Of a stretch of 41,723 bases of DNA, positions 26,836 through 34,471 are shown in pieces (the stretch's first letter is position 1; the number at the start of each line of letters is the position of its first letter). The notes beneath the pieces were generated by a model, which had not been told where the DNA came from, made no database searches, and saw only the letters and a list, made by a program, of their open reading frames with translations. The position numbers and the translations under genes are program-made. The stretch covers positions 1 through 41,723 of the forward strand of contig SFFC01000006.1 of the NCBI GenBank assembly GCA_004556985.1. The letters run 5' to 3'. This DNA comes from Clostridiales bacterium (lineage in GTDB: Bacteria > Bacillota > Clostridia > Christensenellales > Aristaeellaceae).

Positions 26836-27342
26836 ATGGATTACGCTGCAAGGCTGCAACAGGAGACCATACTGAAGATGTGCGAGCTGGGCGCGGATGT
26901 GCTCGCCTCGCCGAAGGTACAGGCGCTGCGGGGATTCACGCATCATGGCAGGGTGACGCGCTATGAGCACAGCCTTTCGGTGTGCTATATCGCCCTGCGC
27001 ATCGCCGGGCGGCTTCGCCTGCGCGTGGACGAGCGGAGCATGGTGCGCGGCGCGCTGCTGCACGATTACTTCCTCTACGACTGGCACGATCCGGGTCGGC
27101 CGCATCTGATGCACGGGTTTACCCATCCGGGCGAGGCGCTGCGGGAGGCGGAGAGGGATTTCCCCCTCAACTGGATCGAGCGCGACGTGATCCACAGACA
27201 CATGTTTCCGCTGACGCCGATTCCGCCGCAGACGCGAGAGGGATGGATTGTCTCCGTGGCGGACAAGATCAGCGCCGTGCTGGAGACCTTCGGCGTTCCG
27301 CAGGAGATGCGGGTCATCCGGCTGTGCCGGGCCGTGCGCTGA
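26836..27342 (+). CDS. HD-domain protein (predicted metal-dependent phosphohydrolase)
   Basis: A 168-aa protein with an HD-type layout. The first His is in TRYEHSLSVCYIAL, the HD pair is in ALLHDYFLYDWH, further histidines are in MHGFTHPGEAL and VIHRHMFPL, and the last Asp is in IVSVADKISAV. This order matches HD-superfamily hydrolases that act on nucleotides or phosphate esters, but the substrate is not evident. I chose the ATG at 26836; a GTG at 26803 overlaps the previous stop as GTGA and is an alternative that would add 11 residues. Neither start has a strong ribosome binding site. Terminator-like hairpins follow. Confidence 0.82.
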   Translation: MDYAARLQQETILKMCELGADVLASPKVQALRGFTHHGRVTRYEHSLSVCYIALRIAGRLRLRVDERSMVRGALLHDYFLYDWHDPGRPHLMHGFTHPGEALREAERDFPLNWIERDVIHRHMFPLTPIPPQTREGWIVSVADKISAVLETFGVPQEMRVIRLCRAVR

Positions 27343-27354
27343 GCCGACACAATA

Positions 27355-27513
27355 AAAAGGAGCCGAAAGGTGCCTTTCAGCCTGCTGAGATAAGCAGATG
27401 TTTTTTCCTCCGCGATTCGTTTCTTCGAGGAAGGATGGAATGTTTTCTCTCCCCTTCGGGGAGAGAAAGCTCTTTTGTCGACAATTTGAAAGGAGCCGAA
27501 AGGCTCCTTTTTG
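27355..27513. terminator. Array of hairpins between convergent genes
   Basis: The 227-bp gap between the HD gene and pxpA has no gene but several hairpins. AAGGAGCC-GAAA-GGTGCCTT lies at about 27357-27376. CTGCT-GAGATA-AGCAG followed by ATGTTTTTT comes next. TTTCTCTCCCC-TTC-GGGGAGAGAAA ends near 27469. A perfect AAAGGAGCC-GAAA-GGCTCCTTT followed by TT is at 27489-27512. The first and last share the same core, which suggests duplication of a terminator. Confidence 0.7.
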
Positions 27514-27569
27514 TATGCGGATTGATCTCGCCCCGCTTCGCGCGGGACAAAGCGACGCAGGCGATGGCA

Positions 27570-28331
27570 TCAGGCGCTCATGGGCCTGAGCGCGATGCCG
27601 GCGGCGGCGAGGGCCTCGCCGATGCGCTGCGTGAAGAGCAGCGCCTTCTCCCCATCGCCATGGACGCAGATCGAATCGGCGCTCAGGGAGACGTCCGTAC
27701 CCTCGACGCTGCGCACCTTGCCCTCCGTGACCATGCGCACGACGCGGCGGATGGCCTCGTCCTCGTCGGTGATCATCGCGCCGGGCTGGCCGCGCGGGAC
27801 GAGCGTGCCGTCGCCGCGGTAGCCGCGGTCGGCAAAGACCTCGCTTTTGCAGGGAAGGCCGATCGCCTGCGCCGCGGCGAGCATCTCGCTGCCGCTCAGA
27901 CCGAGCAGGATGAGCCGGTCGTCAAACTCCGCGACGGCCTCCGCGATGGCGCGGGCGAGCGCGGCGTCCTTTGCCGCCATGTTGTACAGTGCGCCGTGCG
28001 GCTTGACGTGGCAAAGCGGCATCTGCGCCGCGCGGCAGAAGGCGGAGAGCGCGCCGAGCTGATAGAGCATGTAGGCCTTGGCTTCCCTAGGCGTGACGGC
28101 GATGCTGCGCCGGCCGAAGCCCATCAGATCCGGGAAGCCGGGATGCGCGCCGATGTGGACGCCGTTTTCCCGGCAGAGGGCGACGGTCCGCTGCATGACG
28201 AGCGGGTCGCCGGCGTGGCTGCCGCAGGCAACGTTCGCCGAGGTGATCAGCGGGATGACCTGCTCGTCCATGCCGATGGTGTAGGCGCCGAAGCTCTCGC
28301 CCAGGTCGCAGTTGAGATCCACGGTTTTCAT
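27570..28331 (-). CDS. pxpA: 5-oxoprolinase subunit A (LamB/YcsF family)
   Basis: Subunit of the ATP-dependent bacterial 5-oxoprolinase PxpABC, which opens 5-oxo-L-proline to L-glutamate in the cytoplasm. The 253-aa sequence begins MKTVDLNCDLGESFGAYTIG and continues with SANVACGSHAGDP, the defining LamB/YcsF motifs. HIGAHPGFPDLMGFGRR and VKPHGALYNMAA are also present. It is the last gene of a five-gene minus-strand operon, 26 bp after the DUF1445 gene. The ribosome binding site is AAGGAGGAACC. In Bacillus the same family clusters with ycsI (DUF1445) and kipI/kipA, which supports a shared pathway. Confidence 0.95.
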   Translation of the reverse strand: MKTVDLNCDLGESFGAYTIGMDEQVIPLITSANVACGSHAGDPLVMQRTVALCRENGVHIGAHPGFPDLMGFGRRSIAVTPREAKAYMLYQLGALSAFCRAAQMPLCHVKPHGALYNMAAKDAALARAIAEAVAEFDDRLILLGLSGSEMLAAAQAIGLPCKSEVFADRGYRGDGTLVPRGQPGAMITDEDEAIRRVVRMVTEGKVRSVEGTDVSLSADSICVHGDGEKALLFTQRIGEALAAAGIALRPMSA

Positions 28332-28357
28332 CAGAAGGTTCCTCCTTGCGCAGGGCG

Positions 28358-29146
28358 TCAGAGCTTGAGCACGGCGTTGGGCACGTCCGTGATGAACATG
28401 TGCCCGGGCGCGTGCGTGATGACAAACGGCGGGCGGGAATGCATGACGACCGCCTGGGGCGTCACGCCGCAGGGCCAGAAGACGGGCGTCTCTCCCTCGC
28501 GGATGGTCACGGCGTCGCCGTAGTCAGGATGGGCGAGGTCGGCGATGCCGATGGCCTCCGGGCAGCCGATGTGCACCGGCATGCCGTGGACGCGAGGCAT
28601 CTGCGCCGTGATGGCGACGGCGGCGGGGACGAGCGCATGGGGGATGGGCCGCATGCTGACGACCATGTTGCCCGAGAAGACGCCGGCGCTCTGGCATGGG
28701 ATGTTCGTGTTGTACATCGGCACGTTGACGCCCTCCTCGATCTGCCGCACGGGGACGCCTGCCTCGAGCAGGTCGCTTTCAAAGGAGAAGCTGCAGCCGA
28801 TGAGGAAGCTCACGAGCTGGCGCGAGGGATCGTCAAAATACGCGGAGACGTCGGTCGTCTCCCTCATCAGCACGCCGTTTTCGTAGATGCGGTATTTGGG
28901 AATGTCGCGCGCGATGTCGCTGCCCGCGCCGAACTGCGCAAACGTCCGGCTGCCGGCGTCGGCAACCTCGAGCAGCGGACAGGCCTTGGGATTGCGCTGG
29001 CAGAACAGCAGAAAGTCCCAGGCCAGCTCCTTGGGCAGCACGACGAGGTTACCCTGTGCGTAGCCGGGGCACATGCCCGTCGTCGGGCAGGTGATGGCGC
29101 CTTCGCGGATGAGCGCGCGCGCCTCGGCCGGGGTCATGGTCTTCAT
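28358..29146 (-). CDS. D-glutamate cyclase-like protein, DUF1445 (YcsI family)
   Basis: A 262-aa member of the DUF1445 family, which is homologous to the N-terminal half of animal D-glutamate cyclase (DGLUCY). Recognisable parts are TTGMCPGYAQGNLVVLPKELAWDFLLFCQRN, the central FLIGCSFSFESDLLEAG, and MRPIPHALVPAAVAITAQMPRVHGMPVHIG. The protein ends with FWPCGVTPQAVVMHSRPPFVITHAPGHMFITD, the usual family C-terminus. The ATG overlaps the pxpC stop as ATGA, with AAGGAG upstream. Bacterial members are often annotated as putative hydro-lyases, and their reaction is not established for most. I infer action on D-glutamate/5-oxoproline from the operon. Confidence 0.88.
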   Translation of the reverse strand: MKTMTPAEARALIREGAITCPTTGMCPGYAQGNLVVLPKELAWDFLLFCQRNPKACPLLEVADAGSRTFAQFGAGSDIARDIPKYRIYENGVLMRETTDVSAYFDDPSRQLVSFLIGCSFSFESDLLEAGVPVRQIEEGVNVPMYNTNIPCQSAGVFSGNMVVSMRPIPHALVPAAVAITAQMPRVHGMPVHIGCPEAIGIADLAHPDYGDAVTIREGETPVFWPCGVTPQAVVMHSRPPFVITHAPGHMFITDVPNAVLKL

Positions 29147-30138
29147 GGCATTTGCTCCTTCATATAGCTCCATTTGCTGCGTTCAAGCCGGAGGGCCTGC
29201 ATGCCCCCAGCCGGGGTCACAAAGCGGAAGGCGACGGGCGCGCCCGGGCGCGTCTGCGCGAGGGTGGGCAAGTCGCAGGGGAGGACGGTCGCGATCTTCG
29301 CGTAGCCGCCCGTGGTCTGATGGTCGGCGAGCATGACGATCGGCTGGCCGTTGGCGGAAATCTGCACCGAGCCCTCGACGATGCCGTCCGAGAGGATGTC
29401 CGAGCCGCGGAGGGAGGCGACCGTCGGGCCGCTCAGCCGCGCGGCCATGCGGCCGGAATCGGGCGAGACGGTGTAGACGCCGTGCGTGAACGTATGAAGC
29501 CCTTCCGCAGTAAAGGCTTCGTCCTGCGGGCCCGGCACGGCGCGCAGCAGCGGCAGCACGGCTTCGCCCAGAAAGCCCTGCGGGGTGCTCGGCCGCAGCA
29601 GCCAGGGCTTCTGTGCGATCGCGTCCGCGCCGCGCAAAAGCGCCGACAGGCGGCGCGCGGATGCGTCGCCCTGGTCGACGGGCAGCGTGTCGCCCGCGCG
29701 GAGCGCGCGGCCTTCGAGACCGCCGATGCGGGATTTCACGTCCGTGGCGCGGCTGCCAAGCACGGCGGGAACGTCAAAGCCGCCGCTGACAGCGAGATAG
29801 CCGCGCAGTCCGCTTGAAAATGCGCCGATCTCGAGCACGTCGCCCGCTTTCATCAAAAACGGCCTGTTCATCGGCACGCTCTGCCCGTTGATCGTGGGGA
29901 CGGCCTGCGCACCTGTCAGTGCGGCGAGCATGGAGCGCTGCGCCCGAAGCGTCGCGCCCATGAGCGTCATCTCGAGCACGGCGGTATGCAGGCAGTCGGT
30001 ATTGCCGCACAGCAGGTTGGCAAGCGCCATCGCGTATTTGTCGCAGGCGCCGCATTCCGGAAAGCCCTCCGCGGCGTGTCCCGTGCGCCCGACGTCCTGA
30101 ACGGTGGAAAGCGCGCCCGGGGTGATGAGCTCGATCAC
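29143..30138 (-). CDS. pxpC: 5-oxoprolinase subunit C (KipA/biotin-dependent carboxylase-like, AHS2 domain)
   Basis: Partner of PxpA and PxpB in the 5-oxoprolinase complex; 331 aa, one AHS2 domain. The start ITPGALSTVQDVGRTGHAAEGFPECGACDKYAMALANLLCGN is diagnostic. QPIVMLADHQTTGGYAKIATVLPCDLPTLAQTRPG near the C-terminus is the conserved catalytic-site region of this fold. It overlaps pxpB by 4 bp at its start and the DUF1445 gene by 4 bp at its end, so the three are translated in concert. The family also includes KipA, which modulates sporulation kinase inhibition in Bacillus, but the pxp context favours the oxoprolinase role. Confidence 0.94.
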   Translation of the reverse strand: MIELITPGALSTVQDVGRTGHAAEGFPECGACDKYAMALANLLCGNTDCLHTAVLEMTLMGATLRAQRSMLAALTGAQAVPTINGQSVPMNRPFLMKAGDVLEIGAFSSGLRGYLAVSGGFDVPAVLGSRATDVKSRIGGLEGRALRAGDTLPVDQGDASARRLSALLRGADAIAQKPWLLRPSTPQGFLGEAVLPLLRAVPGPQDEAFTAEGLHTFTHGVYTVSPDSGRMAARLSGPTVASLRGSDILSDGIVEGSVQISANGQPIVMLADHQTTGGYAKIATVLPCDLPTLAQTRPGAPVAFRFVTPAGGMQALRLERSKWSYMKEQMP

Positions 30139-30821
30139 GGCTGCTCCCCCCTCTCTCTGGCGGCGATGGACTCAAATTCCTCCGGCCCGATGGGGACGAA
30201 GCGGATCAGGTCGCCCGCCGCATAGGGCAGCGGCCGGCCGGGAACGAAGAGGCGCAGCGGTGTGCGCCCGATGAGCTGCCAGCCGCCCGGGGATTCCATC
30301 GGATAGATGCCCGTCTGCTGGCCGCCGATGCCGACGGACCCGGCGGGAATCCTCGTGCGCGGCGAGGCAAGGCGCGGCGTGAAGAGCCGCTCGTCGAGCC
30401 CACCCAGATACGGAAAGCCCGGCAGGAAGCCGAGCATGTAGATGCGGTACGGCCTGGCGCTGTGCAGAGCGATCACATCCTCCTGCGCCATCGCGGCGTG
30501 CTGCGCGACGAAGGGGAGATCCTCGCCGTATGCACCGCCGTAGCAGACGGGAATGTCGACAATCCGCCCGGCCTGCTGCGCCGAGGCGCTCAGCTCACTG
30601 CCAAGCGCCTTAAGCCGGCGGCAGAGCGCGTCGTAATCGGTCAGGAAGGGATCATAGCGGACGAGCAGCGACGCATAGGCCGGCACGCTCTCCGTCACGC
30701 CGGGAATCTGCGCGCGCAATACGGCCTCGCGCAGCGCGGCGACGCGCGCGCCGGTCTCCTCGCTGATCGCATCGCCCAGCACGGCGAGCACGCCGCTCAC
30801 GCCGACGGGATGCAGCTCCAT
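30135..30821 (-). CDS. pxpB: 5-oxoprolinase subunit B (KipI, AHS1 domain)
   Basis: Second oxoprolinase subunit; 228 aa. The AHS1/cyclophilin-like domain shows LGFLPGFPYLGGLDERLFTPRLASPRTRIPAGSVGIGGQQTGIYPMESPGGWQLIGRTPLRLF, the hallmark region of the family. The N-terminal part (residues 1-85) matches the small alpha/beta domain of KipI. GGAAGGAGGGAG precedes the ATG. It starts 33 bp after the DUF4392 gene and overlaps pxpC by 4 bp. In Bacillus KipI also inhibits a sporulation kinase; nothing here indicates that function. Confidence 0.94.
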   Translation of the reverse strand: MELHPVGVSGVLAVLGDAISEETGARVAALREAVLRAQIPGVTESVPAYASLLVRYDPFLTDYDALCRRLKALGSELSASAQQAGRIVDIPVCYGGAYGEDLPFVAQHAAMAQEDVIALHSARPYRIYMLGFLPGFPYLGGLDERLFTPRLASPRTRIPAGSVGIGGQQTGIYPMESPGGWQLIGRTPLRLFVPGRPLPYAAGDLIRFVPIGPEEFESIAARERGEQP

Positions 30822-30854
30822 GGACTCCCTCCTTCCGGGGCAGGACGCCCGGTC

Positions 30855-31919
30855 TTATTCAAAGAAGCGTTTTTGCAGAACGGAGACAAACCACCTGTCC
30901 GAATTATGCGAAAAGCGCAGCGCATAGGCCGTGCACTGGCGCATGAGGCTGACGATGGCGGTGTTCATGCGCGTATCGAAGCCGTCGATGCCGGGCAGCA
31001 GCGAGCCGGTCATGTCGATCATGCCGCTGCGGGCGGCGACGCGCATGACCTCCGCCTCCATCTCCTCGCTGTGCAGGATGTCGATGTCACGCTTCAGGTA
31101 TGCGAGCGCGGCCATCAGGCCATAGCAGCCCCAGTCGGAGCAGGTCGCCGTGATGATGCAGTCGGTCGAGGAGGCGGCGAGGATGCCGTGGCCGCAGCCG
31201 CAGGCGCATTCGCCGTGCGCCGTGTAGGGAACGTAGGCGCGGATGTGGTCGGCGATGGCGCCCATGCCGATCTCGTTGCCCAGGTCGCCGATGGCGACGG
31301 TCGGTACGCCCTGCGCGCGCAGGGCGGCCCAGAGGGCGTCGCTCTTCGCTTCAAGCGCGGTGACGTCCTGTCCGGCGGCGTTGTGGTAGATACCGGCGTC
31401 GTTGGCGCCCGGCGCTTCAATGGCGATGGCCGCTGCAGGCAGGCCGCCCTCGAGCAGGCGCTCCGCCTGCGCTTTGGCGAGCGAGGCGTCCTTTGTGAAG
31501 GCGCACACGCCCATGCTCATGGGCAGCGCGCGCACCGTTTCGATATCCTCGTAGATGTGCAGCCCGACGACGCTGGCGCACTTTTTGACGGCCTCCACGC
31601 AGTCCTGCGGGCAGACGATCACGGGCTTGGCGCCAAACGCCAGCACCAGCGCGCGGCACAGCAGCAGCGAGCTGACCATGCCGTCCATCTCCGGCACCTT
31701 GTGCGGCAGCAGGACGAAGCCGGTCAGGATGTAGACGAGGTCGCCCTCGCGCACGGAGCGGCACAGCAGCGCGGCGGCGCGCATCGTCAGCGGCTCGCCG
31801 GCAAACGCGCGGCTGCCCGCGTAGAGAATGCGGCAGACGCCGTAGCCGCGGGGATCCAGGGTCATCAGCATGTCGAGATTTTCGCCGATGTTTTGTCTTT
31901 CGAGTTCGTCACGCTGCAT
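30855..31919 (-). CDS. D-glutamate cyclase C-terminal-like protein, DUF4392
   Basis: A 354-aa DUF4392 protein, the family that forms the C-terminal half of animal D-glutamate cyclase. It includes GYGVCRILYAGSRAFAGEPLTMRAAALLC, VYILTGFVLLPHKVPEMDGMVSSLLLCRAL and CAFTKDASLAKAQAERLL. Further on are AAIAIEAPGANDAGIYHNAAGQDVT, IGDLGNEIGMGAI and the cysteine-rich GECACGCGHGILAASSTDCIITATCSDWGCYGL. The latter half has the acidic and Cys residues expected of a metal- or substrate-binding pocket, but the catalytic residues are not assigned here. The ATG at 31919 has GGAAGGGGAG upstream. It is the promoter-proximal gene of the pxp operon. Confidence 0.85.
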   Translation of the reverse strand: MQRDELERQNIGENLDMLMTLDPRGYGVCRILYAGSRAFAGEPLTMRAAALLCRSVREGDLVYILTGFVLLPHKVPEMDGMVSSLLLCRALVLAFGAKPVIVCPQDCVEAVKKCASVVGLHIYEDIETVRALPMSMGVCAFTKDASLAKAQAERLLEGGLPAAAIAIEAPGANDAGIYHNAAGQDVTALEAKSDALWAALRAQGVPTVAIGDLGNEIGMGAIADHIRAYVPYTAHGECACGCGHGILAASSTDCIITATCSDWGCYGLMAALAYLKRDIDILHSEEMEAEVMRVAARSGMIDMTGSLLPGIDGFDTRMNTAIVSLMRQCTAYALRFSHNSDRWFVSVLQKRFFE

Positions 31920-31981
31920 AGAGCCGCTCCCCTTCCGAAAAGAATTGGTCGCTGTGGATTTCAAAATGCAATTACGAAGAC

Positions 31982-32010
31982 ATTATACATGCATGAAAGA
32001 CGGAAATCAA
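31982..32010 (-). promoter_or_regulatory. Sigma-A promoter of the DUF4392-pxpBC-DUF1445-pxpA operon
   Basis: On the minus strand TTGATT (plus 32005-32010) and TATAAT (plus 31982-31987) are 17 bp apart. The start would be about 55 bp upstream of the first gene. Confidence 0.8.
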
Positions 32011-32015
32011 GCTGC

Positions 32016-32043
32016 AAATCAATAAAATATGAAATATTGATTT
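32016..32043. promoter_or_regulatory. Inverted repeat, probable operator of the oxoproline operon
   Basis: AAATCAATA (32016-32024) and TATTGATTT (32035-32043) form a perfect 9-bp inverted repeat with a 10-bp spacer, placed 5 bp upstream of the -35 box. The all-A/T ends in a GC-rich genome and the 19-bp centre spacing suit a dimeric activator. No regulator gene is adjacent, apart from the unrelated two-component system. Confidence 0.6.
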
Positions 32044-32063
32044 AATGAAAATCGAAATGCGCT

Positions 32064-33458
32064 TCAAGGGCTCCCTTCAGGCGAGGGGGATGCGGCCGGA
32101 CAGATCAGCTCGGCGCGAGCGCCCTGCGCGTTTTGAAAGCGCGCCTCCCCGCCGTGCGCGCGAAGAATCCGAACGACGAGGCCAAGGCCGAGTATGTGCG
32201 GCGGACAGGGGATGCTCTCCCCGCGCAGCACGGCGAGCACGTCAGGCGGATAGCCCGCGCCGTCATCCCCGACGACGATGCGCAGCGCTTCCCGGCCGCC
32301 CCGAAGCACGCGCTGCGCGTGCACGAAGACGGCGCAGCCCGGCGGATTGTGGCGCGCGCCGTTGTATAGCAGGTTGTCGATGGCCCGGCGAAGCAGCGCC
32401 GCATCGGCCATTAGGACGAGCCGGCCGGCCGCCCCGTCGAGCTCCAGCGAGACGTCGCAGGCCTCGCCCGACGGGCTGTCGACAAAGGCGGCGACGGCTT
32501 CGCGCAGCAGGGCGCCCGCCTGTACGGGGGCAAGGCGAAGCGGCTGGGCGTCGTATTGAAGGCGCGAGGTCAGGTTGAGATCCCCGATCAGTGCGCGGAT
32601 GCGTTCGGCCTGCGCGCGCATCTGCTGGGCCAGCCTGCGCTGGGCATCGGGAAGCGCAGCCTCGCGCTCAAGTGCCTCGGCGCCGCTCAGGATCACGGCG
32701 AGTGGCGTGCGGATGTCGTGGGAGACGCCGGCGATCCAGTCCGTGCGCGCGGCGTCGCGGCGGGCGATTTCCGCCTTCTGCGCGGCGATCAGCGCTCCGG
32801 CGCGGTTGAGCTGCCGGGCGAGATCGGCGGTCGCGCCCCGCTCCGGCAGACGGACGTCCCCGCCCCGGGCGAGCGCGTCGATCCCTTGGCCGATTGCGCG
32901 CAGCGAGCGCGCCGCCCGCCAGCCAAGAAACAGGCAGACGGCCAGAATCAGCGCCGCGTCGAGCAGGAGCAGCGGCACGAAGCCGGAGATCAGCGTGCCC
33001 AGCATATCGCTGTCCATGTAGAAGTTGAAGCGCGTGATGCTGCCCGGGGGCATGCCAAGGACGAGAAGGCCGAAGTCGTTGCGATAGACGAAGACAGGAT
33101 AGTCATCAAGGTACCAGCGGGAGAGCGCGGCGACCTGGCCGACCGTGTAGGGATGGTCGAGCGACGCGGGAAGCTGCCAGCGCCAGAGCACGCTGCCGCC
33201 GGGATCCAGGAGCATGGCGAAGGCGCAGCCGCCCAGGCATTCTTCAACAGCGCCCGGCTCCGGCACGGGCAGGCCGTCCTCGCCCGGCATGAAGCGATCC
33301 GAAAAGCTGCGCAGGGGCAGCGTGCCCTGCTGCTGGGAGCGCAGGCCGTAGGAGAGGATGACACCGCCTAGAAGCGCGGCGTTGACCAGAAAGACGAGCA
33401 GCACGACGGCAAATGCCGCCGCGACGACCCGCCGGCAGAGGCTGGAGATGGTCCTCAT
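32064..33458 (-). CDS. Sensor histidine kinase
   Basis: Membrane sensor kinase of 464 aa. Two membrane helices (residues about 11-37 and 154-179) enclose an extracellular domain of about 115 residues. A HAMP-like linker follows, then the phosphoacceptor box GVSHDIRTPLAVIL with His247. The ATP-binding domain has the N box NLLYNGARHNPPG and the G1 box GDDGAGYPPDVL, ending with HILGLGLVVRILRAHGG. This matches OmpR-partner kinases that control lantibiotic/bacitracin exporters. It overlaps the response regulator gene by 4 bp. The stimulus is unknown; the divergent ABC genes suggest a cell-envelope-active compound. Confidence 0.93.
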   Translation of the reverse strand: MRTISSLCRRVVAAAFAVVLLVFLVNAALLGGVILSYGLRSQQQGTLPLRSFSDRFMPGEDGLPVPEPGAVEECLGGCAFAMLLDPGGSVLWRWQLPASLDHPYTVGQVAALSRWYLDDYPVFVYRNDFGLLVLGMPPGSITRFNFYMDSDMLGTLISGFVPLLLLDAALILAVCLFLGWRAARSLRAIGQGIDALARGGDVRLPERGATADLARQLNRAGALIAAQKAEIARRDAARTDWIAGVSHDIRTPLAVILSGAEALEREAALPDAQRRLAQQMRAQAERIRALIGDLNLTSRLQYDAQPLRLAPVQAGALLREAVAAFVDSPSGEACDVSLELDGAAGRLVLMADAALLRRAIDNLLYNGARHNPPGCAVFVHAQRVLRGGREALRIVVGDDGAGYPPDVLAVLRGESIPCPPHILGLGLVVRILRAHGGEARFQNAQGARAELICPAASPSPEGSP

Positions 33459-34165
33459 GCGCGATCCTCCTTCATCAGGCGGTAGCCCAGCCCGCGCGCT
33501 GTCACGAGGAAGCGCGGATGGGAGGGATCCGCCTCGATCTTCTCCCGAAGGTGGCGGATGTGGACGTTCAGGCTGTTTTCATAGCCATAATAGCCCGCGC
33601 CCCAGACGGCCTCACAGAGCGCGTCGTAGGTGACGATACGCCCCCGGTTCTCGCAGAGACGGAGCAGCAGGGTGCGTTCGGTCGCCGTCAGCGCGACACG
33701 CCCCGACGGGCGCAGGACGCAGGCATCCGCGAGATCGACCGTGATTTCGCCCAGGCACAGCGGCGCTTCGCAGGCGGGCGCGGCGCGATAGGTTCGCCGC
33801 AGGATTGTCGCGATGCGCAAGAGCAGCTCCTGCGTCAGAAACGGCTTGGTCAGGTAGTCGTCCGCGCCCAGGCCAAGACCGTAGAGCCGGTCGGCATCCG
33901 CATCCCGCGCGGAGAGAAAGAGCACGGGGACGTCGGAGCGCGCGCGGAATTCGCCAAAGAGCGAGAAGCCGTCGCCGTCGGGAAGATTGATATCCAGCAC
34001 GACGCAGTCGGGCGTCGTCCGGGCGAAGACCTCCCGTGCCTGAGCGGCCGTCTCCGCCGTGGTCAGATGGACATAGCCTGCTTCGCTGAGCGCGCGGACG
34101 ATCAGCAAAAGCAGCGCCTGATGGTCATCCACCAGCAGAATATGCGCGTCCTGAATGCGATGCAC
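33455..34165 (-). CDS. OmpR-family response regulator
   Basis: A 236-aa two-domain regulator. The receiver domain has acidic residues Asp13-Asp14, the phosphoacceptor Asp58 in CVVLDINLPDGDG, and Lys107 in TKPF. The C-terminal winged helix has ERTLLLRLCENRGRIVTYDALCEAVWG and the recognition part NSLNVHIRHLREKI, followed by the wing FLVTARGLGYRL. It starts with GTG, preceded by AGGAGG 8 bp upstream. It is co-translated with the kinase gene and diverges from the ABC transporter operon. The TTAAG direct repeat in the intergenic region is a candidate binding site. Confidence 0.95.
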   Translation of the reverse strand: MHRIQDAHILLVDDHQALLLLIVRALSEAGYVHLTTAETAAQAREVFARTTPDCVVLDINLPDGDGFSLFGEFRARSDVPVLFLSARDADADRLYGLGLGADDYLTKPFLTQELLLRIATILRRTYRAAPACEAPLCLGEITVDLADACVLRPSGRVALTATERTLLLRLCENRGRIVTYDALCEAVWGAGYYGYENSLNVHIRHLREKIEADPSHPRFLVTARGLGYRLMKEDRA

Positions 34166-34471
34166 GGGCGTTTCCTCCTTTTATGCTGTAAGTCCTTCTG
34201 CAAAGCTTTGGCCCCGGTCGTAAAGCGATGGGAGTCGCATCATTTTGTCGGTGATGCAACCGGCAGCATGCCGGTTTGAACCGGAATCGTCCTTTTCTGT
34301 GCAGAAAAGCGCAGCGAAGGACTGCGCTGTGATTATACCATACGGGCGGGGCGGAAAACGCCCGGCTGCGGCGAATTAAGGAAAGCTTAAGCGAGGAAAA
34401 AGCGGAGCGAAAGACGGGCGCGGTATGCTTTCCCTGCGGCGGGCAGAGGCCCCCGCGGAAAGGAGACATCC
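34166..34471. promoter_or_regulatory. Divergent control region of the two-component system and ABC operon
   Basis: A 306-bp gap without a gene. A minus-strand TATAAT (plus 34332-34337) is the likely -10 for the regulator genes, leaving a leader of about 160 nt. The leader carries hairpins: AACCGGCA-GCA-TGCCGGTT near 34257-34275, GCATCA/TGATGC near 34236-34256, and CTTTTCTG/CAGAAAAG near 34291-34308. On the plus strand a direct repeat TTAAG-N6-TTAAG (34376-34380, 34387-34391) precedes a weak -10 TATGCT (34424-34429). Confidence 0.6.

Noticed and set aside
23756..26851. A 1031-codon open frame antisense to the two secreted protein genes
   Set aside because: It crosses three good plus-strand genes with signal peptides and ribosome binding sites. 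Its composition is extreme in Arg, His and Leu, typical of a shadow frame.
32016..32043. The A/T inverted repeat as a terminator for an upstream transcript
   Set aside because: The stem is all weak pairs apart from one G-C, the loop is 10 nt and there is no T-tract. Its position next to a -35 box fits an operator better.
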